From assembly GCA_023079485.1 (NCBI GenBank), contig CM041091.1, positions 34,197,093 through 34,261,092 of the forward strand: a stretch of 64,000 nucleotides of DNA. The letters are read 5' to 3'. This document shows positions 36,000 to 48,262 of this stretch, piece by piece (position 1 is the first letter of the stretch; every line of letters starts with the position of its first letter). This DNA comes from Archilochus colubris (lineage: Eukaryota > Chordata > Aves > Apodiformes > Trochilidae). The notes under the pieces were generated by a model. It saw nothing but the letters and a program-made list of their open reading frames with translations, searched no databases and had not been told where the DNA came from. The position numbers and the translations under genes were made by a program.

Positions 36000-38110
36000 C
36001 TAATGCAAATTAAAAAATTAATGGATCAGGCATGAGAATAATTATTGCAGAAAAGGCCTGGACGATGCCTTTTCCAAATACACTACATGGGATTGATGCA
36101 GAAATGGCCCAAGTGGGCCCTACTAGCTTATTCAATAAGGGTCCACTCAAATTCCATCTGTGAACATTTGGTGAGCCCTTTTATGGCAAGGAGGCTATTC
36201 CTCCAAGTTCATATTAATTTTTGTGCACATCTGCACACTCACCTAATCCCTGCCCACATGCCACTTCAATTACAATTAAAAGAACAAGTTAAATCTCGGG
36301 CAAATTTTAATCACAATAAAGTCTGTGGGGTTATTTTAAAGAAATAATAATAAAAAATCTATGAAAAACTTCTCTCCATCATTAAAAAAAAAATAACAGA
36401 GCAACTCAGATAGATGAATTTCTGATCATCATCCTCAATGTTTGGGTTTTGCCTTGGATACAGAAGACGGGGCCCAATGTCACGGGGATTTGGGAGCTCC
36501 CTGAGCAGCAGCATTCAGCCACGTGTGAGCACAGCCAAGAGTCTCAGAGCCCAGAGCTGGAGCTTCTCTGAGATCAACAAGTAAATTACTGTTTCATGCC
36601 ACTATTATGATCCCTGAACGCATACAATCAGCATCATTATTTTAAGCAAACAATTGCAAGGGCTTTAAATAAAAAATGCAGTGTGAGGAGCATTTACATT
36701 TTAAGCTCAGCATATTAATAGGAAGGAAGAAGAGAAAGATGACAACCAGAAATGTCAGCTGGTTTAATCATACTTAATATGAAAAGACTGCTATAACTTT
36801 AAGAATGCAGCTTAGCTGACTTTGGAGCTTAGGTTTTTATTTTTCTACTTTATAGCATGCTTCAAAACTACTTGGACAAATACAAAACAAGAATTACAGT
36901 GCACCATAAGTTATTTTAATATCCTGTAGTGGTGTATACTTCCAATGAAATCCCAAGACTATTATTAAGGTTCTGTGTTTGTGTGAAAATGTCAAGTTGT
37001 TTCGAGTGACTACATACTCTAAATTATATATAACTGTTACTTTATAGCTAATAGGCACTAAAATTACTTTAAAACAGAAATGTAAAGTTATATTTTCATC
37101 CTTTTTGACAGATAATAAAGCTTATTTATGAGATACATTTTCTCAAGTATTAAAATATATAATGTTTACAAAAAACATTAAAAATACCAATACTTGATAT
37201 TTAAGCAAGAAACAGAGCCATCATGGAGAGATTTTCCTGGATATATCCAGCGTGAAGTCAAATAGATGAAAATGCAATAATTTCACTTGTGAAAGTCATT
37301 TGTTAAAACCGTAAAAAATAAAAAGCTTGTGTCTCAAAATGAGATTTAGATGCTTTTCCCCTCCCTGCCTGTCATTAAACTGCAGGTATGAAATCCTTGT
37401 GTATATCTTTTAGATAAAACGATGCCACATGATATACTCCCACCCTTTATTTTAAATTGCAGCCAGGAAGACACCGAGCTTAATTGCTTTGTTGCTGCTG
37501 AGGAGGCAAAGGGAAACAAAGTTCTCCTTTTTACAGGCTCAATGGAAAGGGACACCAGCACCAGGGTGATTCCTTCCCTTGTAAACTCCAGTCGGGATGG
37601 AGAATTTATGGAAGGGAAGATTACTGTCGGCGTGACGTACACTTAAGTGTACACACCATCTCTAGCCCACCAATTATTCATGGTCACAAATAAAAAGGCT
37701 TCACATGCAAATTATGGGTGTTTATCCCTCCCCGGCACTCAGTAAATAAAAACATATAAACGTCGGGATCTATCTTGTTATCTGCAAAGCATGAGGGAGA
37801 GCAGCCAGCGTTAGCCCTGATGCATCCTGCTCTGAAGGCAACCTTCCCAGAAGGATGCAGGGTGCTGGTTGCAGGGCTAATTGCTCCCCTCTGCTCTGAG
37901 CAGCGGTGCCTCTTCTGCTGAGGGGCTGGGGCAGAATTTATGCTTCCCAGTTCTGCCGCTCTGCTCCACGATATTATGCCAAAGCATGAACAAAAGGAAA
38001 TTACCCTGAAGCGATGGAGTGCCACAACGCATTGTTGCTATTAATCTTTTAGTAATGGCAATGCTAATTTGACATGATGCATAGTAATTTATTAATAGAA
38101 ATATCTGAAG
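36000..38110. promoter_or_regulatory. CpG-retaining candidate enhancer block with NKX-like palindrome
   Basis: AT-rich sequence with perfect octamers ATGCAAAT at 36003-36010 and 37705-37712, both followed by TA-type homeodomain sequence (ATGCAAATTA). CpGs are retained from 37230 to 38060, including GTCGGCGTGACGTAC around 37626-37640, GTCGGGA and AGCGATGG. A 16-bp perfect palindrome at 37637-37652 is listed separately. Near 38040-38100 there are at least five TAAT/ATTA cores in 60 bp. This combination is typical of deeply conserved developmental enhancers. The central part, 36800-37200, is AT-rich without CpG. The function is inferred. Confidence 0.42.
37637..37652. promoter_or_regulatory. 16-bp palindrome with paired NKX-like half-sites
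   Basis: The sequence GTACACTTAAGTGTAC equals its own reverse complement over 16 bases. It contains CACTTAA and TTAAGTG, which overlap head to head and match the CACTTNA/TNAAGTG core known for NKX2 and NKX3 homeodomain proteins. A TGACGTA sequence just upstream resembles a CREB-type half-site. Binding is inferred. Confidence 0.5.
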
Positions 38111-40169
38111 TCCCAAACTTAAAACTGTGCGAGGAAGGGCGGCTCTGGAAGGGGCAGGAGGACGTGAAGCCCTTCACACCCCCAAAGCACTGCCTCTCCT
38201 TCCACCCCCATGAACCCTGGCAAGACATCCTTCAACACCAAGACCTAAGTGTTGTGCAGGGAATGGTTTTGTGAGCTGAACCCAAACACAACCCCCGAGG
38301 TGTGCAGGGCTGACAGCCCTGTGCCTGGCATGGGCCACGTCCCCGTGGTTGGGCAGAGGAAGGAGCTGAATGGCATCTCCTTGGCAGAGGTGATGATTGC
38401 TGGGTGCTGGTCGGCAGGGGATGCTCCTGCATCACCCAGGATTGTGGCTTTCTGGGAGAGGGGGGCAGCCAGGGCAGAGACCCCAGGGGCCCCTGGCCCC
38501 CCGTGTAGAGCCTGCTGCCCAGCCTTGGTCCCAGCAGGAAGGCACAGCGGGCTGCTCCCGGGCACCAGAGCTCCTACAAACTGTTTGGCCGTGTTTATAA
38601 AAGCACTAATCCGTGTTCACATCAGCCAGGCTTTGTTCCTTCTCCTGAGCCATCATTAACTATTAATCGAGGGTGGGTTTCTTCAAAGGCCTGCTCCATT
38701 TGTTGTTTGCTCTCAGAAAAGAGGAGCCCATTTAGGATTCAGGAGAGCGTTAGGAAGGCAGAGATATTTGTAAACAACATAATGGTCATATTAATAGGCT
38801 AAATATGTTTCAAACACAAAAAAACAACCAAATAATAATGGGAAAAGAAAGATGGGAGGTGGTTTCGTTTTGTTTTGCTTCGTTTTTTATGGAGCCTCAA
38901 CCAGAAAACTGCAGAACTTCATGACTTGTTACCAGAGCAGCCCAGGAAAACCTTGGAAAGCCTTGAATTCCACCTGATTAATGTCAAGGTTACTTTTGAT
39001 CTGTGTTGGTAGCACACATGCACTTCATGTCCAAAGACTTTAACAGGAGTCAAGGCAACATGGAGCAGTGTTTCTTGGCAGTAACAGCCACCAGCCAAGA
39101 CAAAACCTGGTACTGTACATTAATAGCATCATATTTGTCTTGGGAAAAGGAGGCCATTAATGCAGGTCACCTGCACTATTCAGGTGAAGCCATCAAAAAC
39201 TTCTTAATCTGGAAACAGAGTTCAAACCTTGCCATGTCAATTAAGAGAGAACACTTGCAGGTCTATGGTGGCCTCCCATTCCCAGTACCCCCTTAGAGTA
39301 AACTCACCTTGACCACATTTGCTTTCAGTTTTTGAAAGTTTCTTTTCATGTCTTCTACAAAATGGTAACCCTTGGAGTGGGTAGTTTGGGAACGGGAGAT
39401 GTTTTAGTACATTTTCAGTAGGACCTTCTGGTAATGTATTGTTTTCTTCTCTGTGAGCCACAGAGTTGAGAATATTTACTCACAATTCTTCTTTACTCTA
39501 AGTAACACTCCTGAAATGCATTACTGCAGGATATTAATGCTCTGACTCCAAAGACAAGGCCAGACTCCTACCCAATAGATGCCAGGCATCTGCTGGAAAC
39601 TCATTTCCATTAAGGAGCCACAGCTCCCAACACCATCACAACTAGAGCACCCTCAGCACCCCAAGAAGGGTTACTCTGGGCATTAGCATCACACATTGCA
39701 CTGCCTGTTCCTGCAGCCAAACCCCATGAAAAATTCCCATTTGCATTCTCTCCTATTCTTTGCATCCTCCCAAAGGGTGGGGTAGGAATCCCTGCTTTGA
39801 ACAGGACATTGTGTTCACCAGCCTGTCGGGCAATTTGTTTGGTTTTTAAGAAGTTCCTGTGGATACTTTTTAACTTCAGGCACTGGAAGACTTCATTCAA
39901 AACCTGATAGCTTATTACTTGACTTTCCTAAACTCTCTTTTCCTTTTGTTGTTTCAATTTATCTTGTATCACCACTCAAGCTAGACAATGATAAAAAATA
40001 CAGGTGTTTTCTTTTGTCATGTAGAAAATGTGATTCATTTGTTGTCTTTAAACAAGCCTTCAGACCACCAGACATATGTTCGATGTTTGGCAGCAATAAA
40101 AAACAAACAACAAGAGCAGCTAAACAAATATATATATTTGTAAGGATTATAAATCAGCACAAGTTATTC
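38111..40169. other. Non-coding, GC-rich patch then AT-rich
   Basis: Positions 38150-38580 are GC-rich and carry overlapping open frames of up to 136 codons on both strands, with no domain. Positions 38660-38820 are AT-rich, look smoother and might be another small conserved element. A perfect octamer ATTTGCAT is at 39739-39746, and an 18-bp AT palindrome (ACAAATATATATATTTGT) at 40124-40141. Confidence 0.5.
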
Positions 40170-40330
40170 TGGCACTACTTTATATAAGACATTAGTGGGA
40201 GTATATTTGAAATACTGTGTACAATTTGGGTCACTATATTACAGGCAGGACATTGTGGAGATTGAAAAGGTGCAGTGGAGGGCAACCAAAATGATTCAGG
40301 ATTTGGGAGATGTGAGTGATGAAGACAAAC
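40170..40330 (+). mobile_element. CR1-clade LINE fossil, ORF2 C-terminal region
   Basis: In one plus frame the sequence reads TLYKTLVGVYLKYCVQFG, then YYRQDIVEIEKVQWRATKMI. The family has LYKSLVRPHLEYC, VQFW, a KDI-LE-VQRRATK stretch near the end of CR1-type ORF2. Order and spacing match. The copy is degenerate (histidine and glutamate of the PHLEYC block are replaced) and only about 50 codons remain. It may be CR1 proper or the older L3 lineage. No 3' end is visible. Confidence 0.7.
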
Positions 40331-43000
40331 AAGCCATGGTCAGGCCGGGTGACTTAAGGACCCTGCTCTGCAGGATGCTGGGGGGGTCCTGCCTCAGCCC
40401 CTCTCTGGCACCCCAGGTTTTGTTAGCCCAGCAGCACTGAGCAGCCCCCAGGCCAGTGGGTGAGGGGGAGCTTCTCACCCAGCTACAGCTCAATGAGGAA
40501 TAAGTGGATTCGCAACTACAAGTTGCGGGAGTAGTAAATAATTCAGAAGCATGAAAAAACTGACAGGGAGGAAATTATCCATCCATTCATGTACTGAATT
40601 TAAGATTAGAGGAGCTAAAAAACGCTGCACATAAAGTAGTGCTAAAAGCAAAATATTGCCTTTCAGTAAGGAAAGCATATTTTTTAGGTAACTTTTTTCT
40701 TAAGATGGGGAAAATGAAAGGCTCCTTTTTGCACCTGCAAAAAAATGACTTCTGCTGCAGGAGAAAAAAAAATAAAAAAAAAATTAAGCTGTGTACAAGA
40801 GTGGAGGGGGATGTGAAGGTGAAAGGGTAAATTCTGTTCATTGCAAGACATGCTGCTGACCTGGTGGTTATCAGTACAGCTGCACCACAGGGACATCATG
40901 CTGGGCTGCATGGAGAAGCCAGCAAAGAAAACTTGTCCTGGAGAGGAAAACAGGAGCAATCCCTTTCCTTCAACCAGCTGAAGAATAGGTGGTACACCTC
41001 CCAGAAATGGATGCACTCCACCTATCTTTTCCCTTCCTTTTGTTTTGGAGCTCACATATATGTCCTAGCACCAAGGAGAACACAGGTCAGTAAAAATAAA
41101 GGAAGGAAAAATGCAGATACAAAAATCTCTGTAGTTTTTGCTATTTCAAAGAGCAAAAGTTACAAACTTTTTACCAAACTTCATCCTTAGTAAAATACAA
41201 TTACACCATCCATTCAGGTATTAGGGTCTGAAGAAACATCTTTAGGGGAGGTGGTGGGTGGCTGGAGTTCTACAGTATCCTTATTCCTTTTGTATTTTAC
41301 CCCCCAAAAAATTGAAGTATGGAAAATATACATGAATAAAGATTCTGCCATGAGGTCTCAGTCTAGAAAAGCACTGAAGGTTCTCCTTAAGTACATATAT
41401 ATATATAGCAAACATTACCCTGTGTAGGGTGGATTGAAACACTTTGTAGTATGTCAGGTGTTGGGAACAGCAATCTCTGCACCTCACCTGTGCAGTCAGA
41501 TATTGCTAAGGCTGAATCAGTCCTGTGACTGATGTTCAGCAGAGGTTTAAGACATTTAAATATAATATCTGACTTCTGAGGGGATAAGTATTCCACACCT
41601 CACTGCTGTGCACTTCTCAGAAGGCAGAAAACAGAGATCCCATGCTGGGAAATGGGAGGCAGGAGCCTGAGAAAAAGAAAATGACTTCAAGGAGACAGAA
41701 GTGTGACCTCAGCACTGGCCAGTTCAGGTAATTTTCACCCTCCAGCAGGACTGCTCCATGTCAGAGGCCAAATTACAACCCATCTGGTCAGTGAGACTTG
41801 AAGCTCAGGAGATTTTGTGAAGAACAGAAAGCTACAAGAGCTCTATATATCTGTCAAGGGCTAAATTACGTTATGGATGAGAATGGACTTCAGTTTGGGA
41901 CAGTTCAGAGATCTTTAAGTGAAATTTTCCTACCCAGGCAACACCTGCTCAGCACTTTTCTTTGGAGAATAACTAGAGCTATAATTCTGAAGACAAACAA
42001 ATCCCATTTTTGAATACCACTTTATTTCCTACTTTTTTTTTCTTGTCAGACAAGCTCAATCCATCACCCCAGCCACTCTCACTGAAGAACTATGGATGTA
42101 GGACATCATTCATTTTCTTCAGTGGGAGTTTTTCCACGAGATGCATAAGGAATATTCATACCAAGAGTAACAGGAGCTAATACCTTAATGCTCAGCCAGA
42201 AAGCAGCATGACTTAGCTCAGAAATTCCTAAAGTATTTACTAGGCTCCAGGGATGAGTGATCCTACCCGGATAAAAATGTTTCCTTCTCAAAACCTGAAC
42301 CATTCTGAGCAGGAAGCCAAATGGGATTTCCCCTCTCCCCCTACCCCCCCAGGATCTTTCACCCTTCATCCTATGTTCCTCAGCACAAGCAGAAAACACA
42401 AGGAAATAGTCCATGATATAGTAAACAGCCACTCAAGGAACTTCAGACCAGCTGGAAGCCTATGCATAGAGAGCCATGGTGCAAACCAGAGGAGCCCAGT
42501 CCATCAGAGCCCTGGGAAAGGATCTCACTGCCAGGCTGACCCCAGCAGAGTAGTTCCTTGACAGATTTCTGTTCTTGCTTAGAAAAAACCCTGCTCCAAA
42601 CACTGCTTAAAAGCTGCAGGACTTTCACAGAAGAGATCAAACTGTTGCAACACAAGAAATCTGTTTATTCCTTCACTCCCAGCCCCCCCATTGCATCATG
42701 ACTAACTACACTGCACTTGTGCTTGGCTCTGCCTCCTGCAAAGCATCAAGCAAATTAGCAAAGTGTAAAATAGACTACAGGCATCTGTCCCTCAGTGGTG
42801 CTGTGGTCCTGGAGCCCAGCACCCCATCAGCCAGCCCAGCCTTTGCCAGGCCTAAAACTTCCACCAGGAAGCTCCTTTGACTCTGGTTTCCCTATTCCAG
42901 GTCTAAAAGCAGAATTACTGTGTACACCATGAGTGAGACCCTTGAATAGTTTAAACAAACCCAGCACAATGTAAAAGCAAATCAGTAATCTCATGTGATA
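40331..43000. other. Non-coding, no feature recognised
   Basis: Mixed sequence with an A-rich interrupted tract around 40771-40793 and a short (AT)n at 41395-41408. No family, RNA gene or motif cluster was seen. Confidence 0.55.
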
Positions 43001-46000
43001 TTTAAAAACTAAACTATATTTAGGTAATGCTATTTAACTCATGTAATATGCCAAATATATTTGAAGAGTATATTTATACTGTAACTCCATTGATTTCCAC
43101 AACAGGGATAAATTAGGCTTGCCTCTCTTAAGCAAATAAAATAAACACTGTACTCAATCTTTAACTTTCAAGCTAAGTATGTTCCAGCTCAAACATTCCT
43201 GTTTCCTGAGCAGCCTAATAGATTTATTCTCTGATGTCATTTTTCTCATGTCATTTTGGAATTTGATTGCAGCATATTTAAAATGTTGGTTGCAATCATA
43301 ACAAAGTGCAGCATTTAAAATGCATTCAACACACACATTGTCCTTGTGGACAATGGTTATTTGTCTCTGTCCTCTGAGGAAGAACATGGTATGATGAGCA
43401 AAACCTGGTGTAATAAAGAAGAATGATGTGTAAAACCCCACAGAAAGAATGACTCTCTATTTCTTAAATTAAATATGTTTGGGTGTGTTAAATATCTTCT
43501 CTGATACAGTTCAGAAAAAAATGTTAGACAAATACAGGCATGCTTGCTATTCCAGCTAACAAACTGTACAAATACAGAAAAACCTTCACGTATGAATAAT
43601 TGATAAAGGATTAAAACTGTTAAAAGCATATATTTTCCAAGCACCAAGAGTACTTGTCTAATAGGTTTCCACTGTGATAAACAAAGTACATCTCCTGCTT
43701 CGTAATTCCAAGATAGACTTCAAATATTAAGTGAAGATGTTTTATTGTTTGCTACTACCTGCAACTGGGCAACTAGCCTGCTAGCACCCAGGATGGGTTT
43801 GTGGAGAGTGAAAGCAGAGATAAACAAGCCCTGACTTAGGGAAGGGTGACAAAGTCAGAAGGGGAAGGTACCCTTGGAGGGGCAGACACAGAGGGAGCTT
43901 TGCAATGCTGCAAAGAAGCCACAGCAGCTGCTCACTCACCTCTGCTTGAATACAGCTTTGATAAAGCAAGAAAGTTGTACATTTTGTCCTAAAGTATCCA
44001 TGAAACACCACTGTGTTGGGCTGATTTAATAAGAAAGAAAAGAAGTTTGTGAAGACAATGGCTGAGCCAATGTAGTTAGTTATAGCACAGCAATTACTGA
44101 CACATGAAAACCAACAGCAATGAAAACACTTCAGCAGTCAGGATTAACTCCTGCTTCCCTTAACCATGAGAGTACCATCCTGACTGCATTCATGGGATTC
44201 AGCCACCTTTCGGGTTTCCCACCTCGTTTTAAACTGGCTAAAACCAGAATCCTGTTCTTTAGATTTCAGACCAACCCTGATGGTCTCCTGTGCTGGTGCC
44301 CACTGGCTTCCCAGTGGCATTTCAGCAGAGGACTGGGCTGTTCCCAGCCTTCCTGCAAGCACAGAACTGTTGGAAGCTGGGCAGGAACTCCCAGGAGACA
44401 GCTGGCTGCTCCTCCAGTGCAGAACATGTATTACTGTATCTCCACTTCCTTATTGAAATCATACATAGGAAATACTCCACTGCCCTGCAGTGCACTGGAT
44501 TTCATTCCACAATATCAAAAAATTACTATCTTTGTAGTACAGCATGTTTTTATTCTTTTGATACCAAAACAGAAGTGCTTTTGCTGACCTCATAAAGCAA
44601 AAATAGTTATTTTCCCAAAACTGTATTTGGATACTGTTTCAAAATAGCAATTCTGTCCTCAAAAGAAAATCCTAGAGTGCTTGCTATTATTAGCAAGATA
44701 TTCCTCTGAATTTTATATCAGCAGCTAACAGGAAAGAAGGGTCACAGTGCTTATGGTCTCTTATTTAGTGGGTGCCAACAGTGAGTGGGAATTCAGGGGA
44801 TTTGAGGAGAGAAGAATCAGAGGTCACAACTGGACAGTGATTCCACTGAGTAGCCCTTCAGCTCTCAAGCTGCTGAAACCACTCAGGGGGTCCCTGTCCC
44901 CACAGGCCATGACTCTGAGGCTCCTTCAGCTACGAGCACCTTACTGCTCAAACAAGCACTGAGCCCCCAGAGACAGAAATTTGGTTTCAAGAGCCCATAG
45001 AAGCCAAAACTTTTTCCCAGGCTCCCATCAGTTGTTAAAAGAACTGGAATGAACTAGAGATGAACAGTGTGCTTCAAATTGCAGGAAGATAAAAATTTGC
45101 AGTGCTGAAACAGTTTCCACTTTGAAGAAAAACTTTGCCTTGATTTGAAGTGTAGAAAGAAAATAGTTTGTGAACTAATATATTATTAGCTTAATATAGG
45201 TAATGAAAGTTTTTAATAAGCTTTGAGTAAAGACCAGAAGGTGGGCACTGATGGGCAGCTACAGAAAGCACAGAATAAAAAGGCTGCTGGCTCAAGACTG
45301 CAAACCAAAAGTCACTGCAAGTGACCCCAACCACTTTCATCTGCAATGACAAAGTCCACATAGACAAGCATGGTCAGAAGTGGCACAGCCCCAGCCCGTT
45401 CACTGCTACAGCATCTTCATCTGCAAGCAAGTAGAAGGCTCAGCTTAGAAGGAGACATCTCAGGACACAGCCCTGCAAAGCCTTAGGAGCCCACTTGCTG
45501 TGTTCTAAGTCCCTTCTTATCCACAGCAAGGGAGGTTCCATTGCCACAGCCAGGACATATGTGGGAGCTTCACCTTCCCTTATCTGTTGGAAGCACCTCT
45601 AGATTTTGGGTATGGATTTTTGTGCAGTGTCCCTTTAAAAATCCCAACTCGCCTTCCTTCCAAAATAAAAAAAAAGATAACACAGGAGCCTTCAACTATA
45701 AATCTGTTTGTTGTGCACCAGTCATCCAGCGTTCCTAAAAGGGAGCTAATTTTTTTAGCATCCTTTGCTTTCAAAGCAACCAACTAAATGCAGAAAAGTG
45801 GGCCCTCCCCCAGGGACTGCCTCCTCCCTGTGATGCAGATCGCCTGCAGCTAACATGCAAGTAGGACAGAAACAGAACTTGAAAATACTCAACCCTACAG
45901 ACGACTCCATGAAAGACAAAGAAAAATGGCTATTTGGCATGCAAAAACTGGCTCCTCTCAACTGCCTGCTAAAGCACCATCTCTGGGAGGGCTCCCCTGC

Positions 46001-47159
46001 AACAGTGGCAACAGCAAGTAATTTGTAAATATAACTATAAAGACATCCCTGATGATATTAATATGTATGCATCAAACTGAATGACCTTAAGCACTGTATA
46101 TTTCAAATGCCACTGCAAAGTGAGCCATTTACCACATTACAGCGTGGCGTTTTCTATTGGGCTGGTGCAAATATATAGGAGACAGAGTCCTACAAAGCTG
46201 TGTTCGTCCATAACACAACATCCCCTTTCCTCCTCAACATTAAATTATAGAACCACTTGCTACAAAAATGTTTTTAAAAAGACAGGAAAAAGGAGAAAAG
46301 GGAGGGGAGAAAAAAAAAAAAAAAAAAAAAAAAGAAAAGAAAAAGCCCTGGTACAAAATGTATGCAGAATTTGTTTTCCAATGAAGGTCTAATAGGGCTA
46401 CCTCTTAAGTCTGGATATGTAAAAAATTGCCCTTTTCACAGCTGATAAAATACAAATTAATCCTTAGAGGATTTAATATGTGCCTATTTATTACTTTCAA
46501 GTATGAAAGTACTGCTGCAATTAATATAGCCTACACTACTGTATGCGCTGGTCTGTAGCATTGTCTTTGAAACAAGAAATATATGCAAAGCTTTTATACA
46601 CAGATGTGTAGAGGAACTCACACACACACAAATGAATGTATTTCTCCTTAAAACCCTCAAGAATAGGTGTAGGGCAGTGCCTTTCCAAAGGCCAAGCATC
46701 CAGTGTGCTGTTGTTCTGCTGCTCCTGACGGGGTCAGCATAAACACCAAAGCTTTACATGGAGGTGTCTGAGGGGTATGAGAATTTTGTTTGTTTGGGAC
46801 TAACTTAGCTTTGTTATGAGAAATGTAAACATCTTAAAAATTAAAGAAACATTTTTCTCTCTCTTCACCAATTACTGTTTATTTAACCTCTTTTTTTTGT
46901 TTGTTTCTTTTAAGTACTATTTCATTTATATGCTCGTGTTTCCAAAATTAACTCTTGGAATGCCAGATGCAAATTCCCAGTCACACAAGTGTGCTGCCTG
47001 CATTCAGGGAAGAGTTGTCATTTCAGAAATTTGACTCCTTTTGCAGAAAAGAATATTCTTTACTTGCCTACTCCTATGCACATATATTTATTTTTTTCCA
47101 TCTGTTTAGCATATATTGGCCAGGTGACAAGTTTCTAATACTTTGCACACCTTAAACAT
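43001..47159. other. Non-coding, with a long poly(A)
   Basis: AT-rich around 43000-43100 and 45160-45230, otherwise plain. A 24-A run lies at 46310-46333 and a short (CA)n near 46619-46631. A perfect octamer ATGCAAAT occurs at 46967-46974. The 155-codon frame at 44120-44587 lacks any domain. Confidence 0.55.
46310..46333. repeat. Poly(A) run, 24 nt
   Basis: The longest uninterrupted homopolymer in the window, preceded by GA-rich sequence and followed by A-runs broken by G. No retroposon body is recognisable upstream. Confidence 0.95.
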
Positions 47160-48120
47160 CTTCTGACTTTGAAGTCAAAGTGAAAGAGATTCATAACCTC
47201 TTTTTTATTAAAACTATTTGCAAAAATCGTTATTACTCATAGATTGCATGCGTGTGTGTCACATATATAAATATATATGTGTGTGCCCATATGCGTTTCT
47301 ATAATAATAATAGTCACAATTACCTTCAGGTTATTCATTTATCTGCCATGGCTTCAAAAATTTTTTGGTGGAAAGAGAGAAATGAAAATTATTCCATTTT
47401 TATCCTTCAATAATGAATCCCCCAAATTACCATAAGCCTTGTTCTTTAAGTTCAGGGTAATGAGTCAGATTTTATTCATATTTTTTGAAGGGTTGAATAT
47501 CTGTCTGACAGTCCCCCTTTGTTTATTCATCACCAAAGTCTATATAATTTCCACACGTGGCCGGCCCTTTATTTGCCATCTTTCTGGCAGTATTTATTTA
47601 GGGTAAGGGACCACCTCGGCGGGAGTGGAGGAGAGCAGCACTCCTGCCTTACACTGCCTCTGCTGTCCCATCTCAGCCCGTGGAGCTCTTTTGACAGACA
47701 GCACGAAAAAAATCTGCATAAGGAAAAGTAACTGACAGCTGGGGTCAGACTCTCTCTGTTTAATGACACTGCCAGTTACACATTTTGAATTGTTTAAATA
47801 TGAGTCTACAGCTTCAACGATCATCATCTCACTGGTTCCACTTTTCATACCCAACAGCCAGGAAAGTGACACGTAATTACACACTTACTGATGGTATCGC
47901 CGGGGCCGATAATTAAAACTGCCACGGGAGGATTGCTATTGCTGCTCTACAGCTGGGATGTTGTCAAGAGGTAGAAACTCCAGCAGCTTTTACCGCTATC
48001 TTCTTACAGGTGGACCAGGGGCCCCGGCAGCGCAGTAATAGAAAGGCCTCAGCACATCATTCACAATGTCTCACACAAATGAAGAAAATCTATTAACAAT
48101 CCAATAAGTGAAACACAAAC
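47160..48120. promoter_or_regulatory. CpG-retaining candidate enhancer block
   Basis: Two smooth, repeat-free portions lie here. The first, about 47510-47700, contains CACGTG at 47554-47559 directly followed by the 8-bp palindrome GGCCGGCC (47559-47566), and retains several CpGs. The second, 47870-48050, has CACGTAATTA, ATCGCCGGGGCCGATAAT, CACGGG, ACCGCTATC and CCCCGGCAGCGCAG, an unusual CpG density beside homeodomain and GATA cores. The pattern suggests a conserved developmental enhancer. It is flanked by alternating purine-pyrimidine DNA on the left and a T/A hairpin on the right. Confidence 0.45.
47246..47296. repeat. Alternating purine-pyrimidine tract
   Basis: GCATGCGTGTGTGT, then CACATATATA, then ATATATATGTGTGTGC, nearly all alternating purine and pyrimidine. 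Such DNA can adopt left-handed or cruciform structures under supercoiling. The centre is also an imperfect palindrome (arms CACATATAT and ATATATGTG). Confidence 0.75.
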
Positions 48121-48183
48121 ACACTGACCCAAGGGTTAAACTGTCTGGGTGGACGCACCACTCGCTGCCGCTCTGCATTGTTC

Positions 48184-48262
48184 TTTTTTTTTTTATTATT
48201 TTTTTCCCCTTTCGGATGTGTTTACAGAAAAAAAAAAAAGAAAAAAAAAAAAAAAAGAAAAG
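48184..48262. repeat. Poly(T) then poly(A) hairpin tract
   Basis: A T-tract (48184-48205, broken by two A) is followed after about 22 nt by an A-tract (48228-48256, broken by one G). The arms are largely complementary, so the region can fold into a hairpin or cruciform. Such T/A pairs can arise by inverted slippage or by adjoining opposite retroposon tails; no retroposon body is visible. Confidence 0.85.

Noticed and set aside
40124..40141. 18-bp AT palindrome as a functional site
   Set aside because: It is simply an (AT)n run with short matching flanks, which is common in AT-rich DNA.
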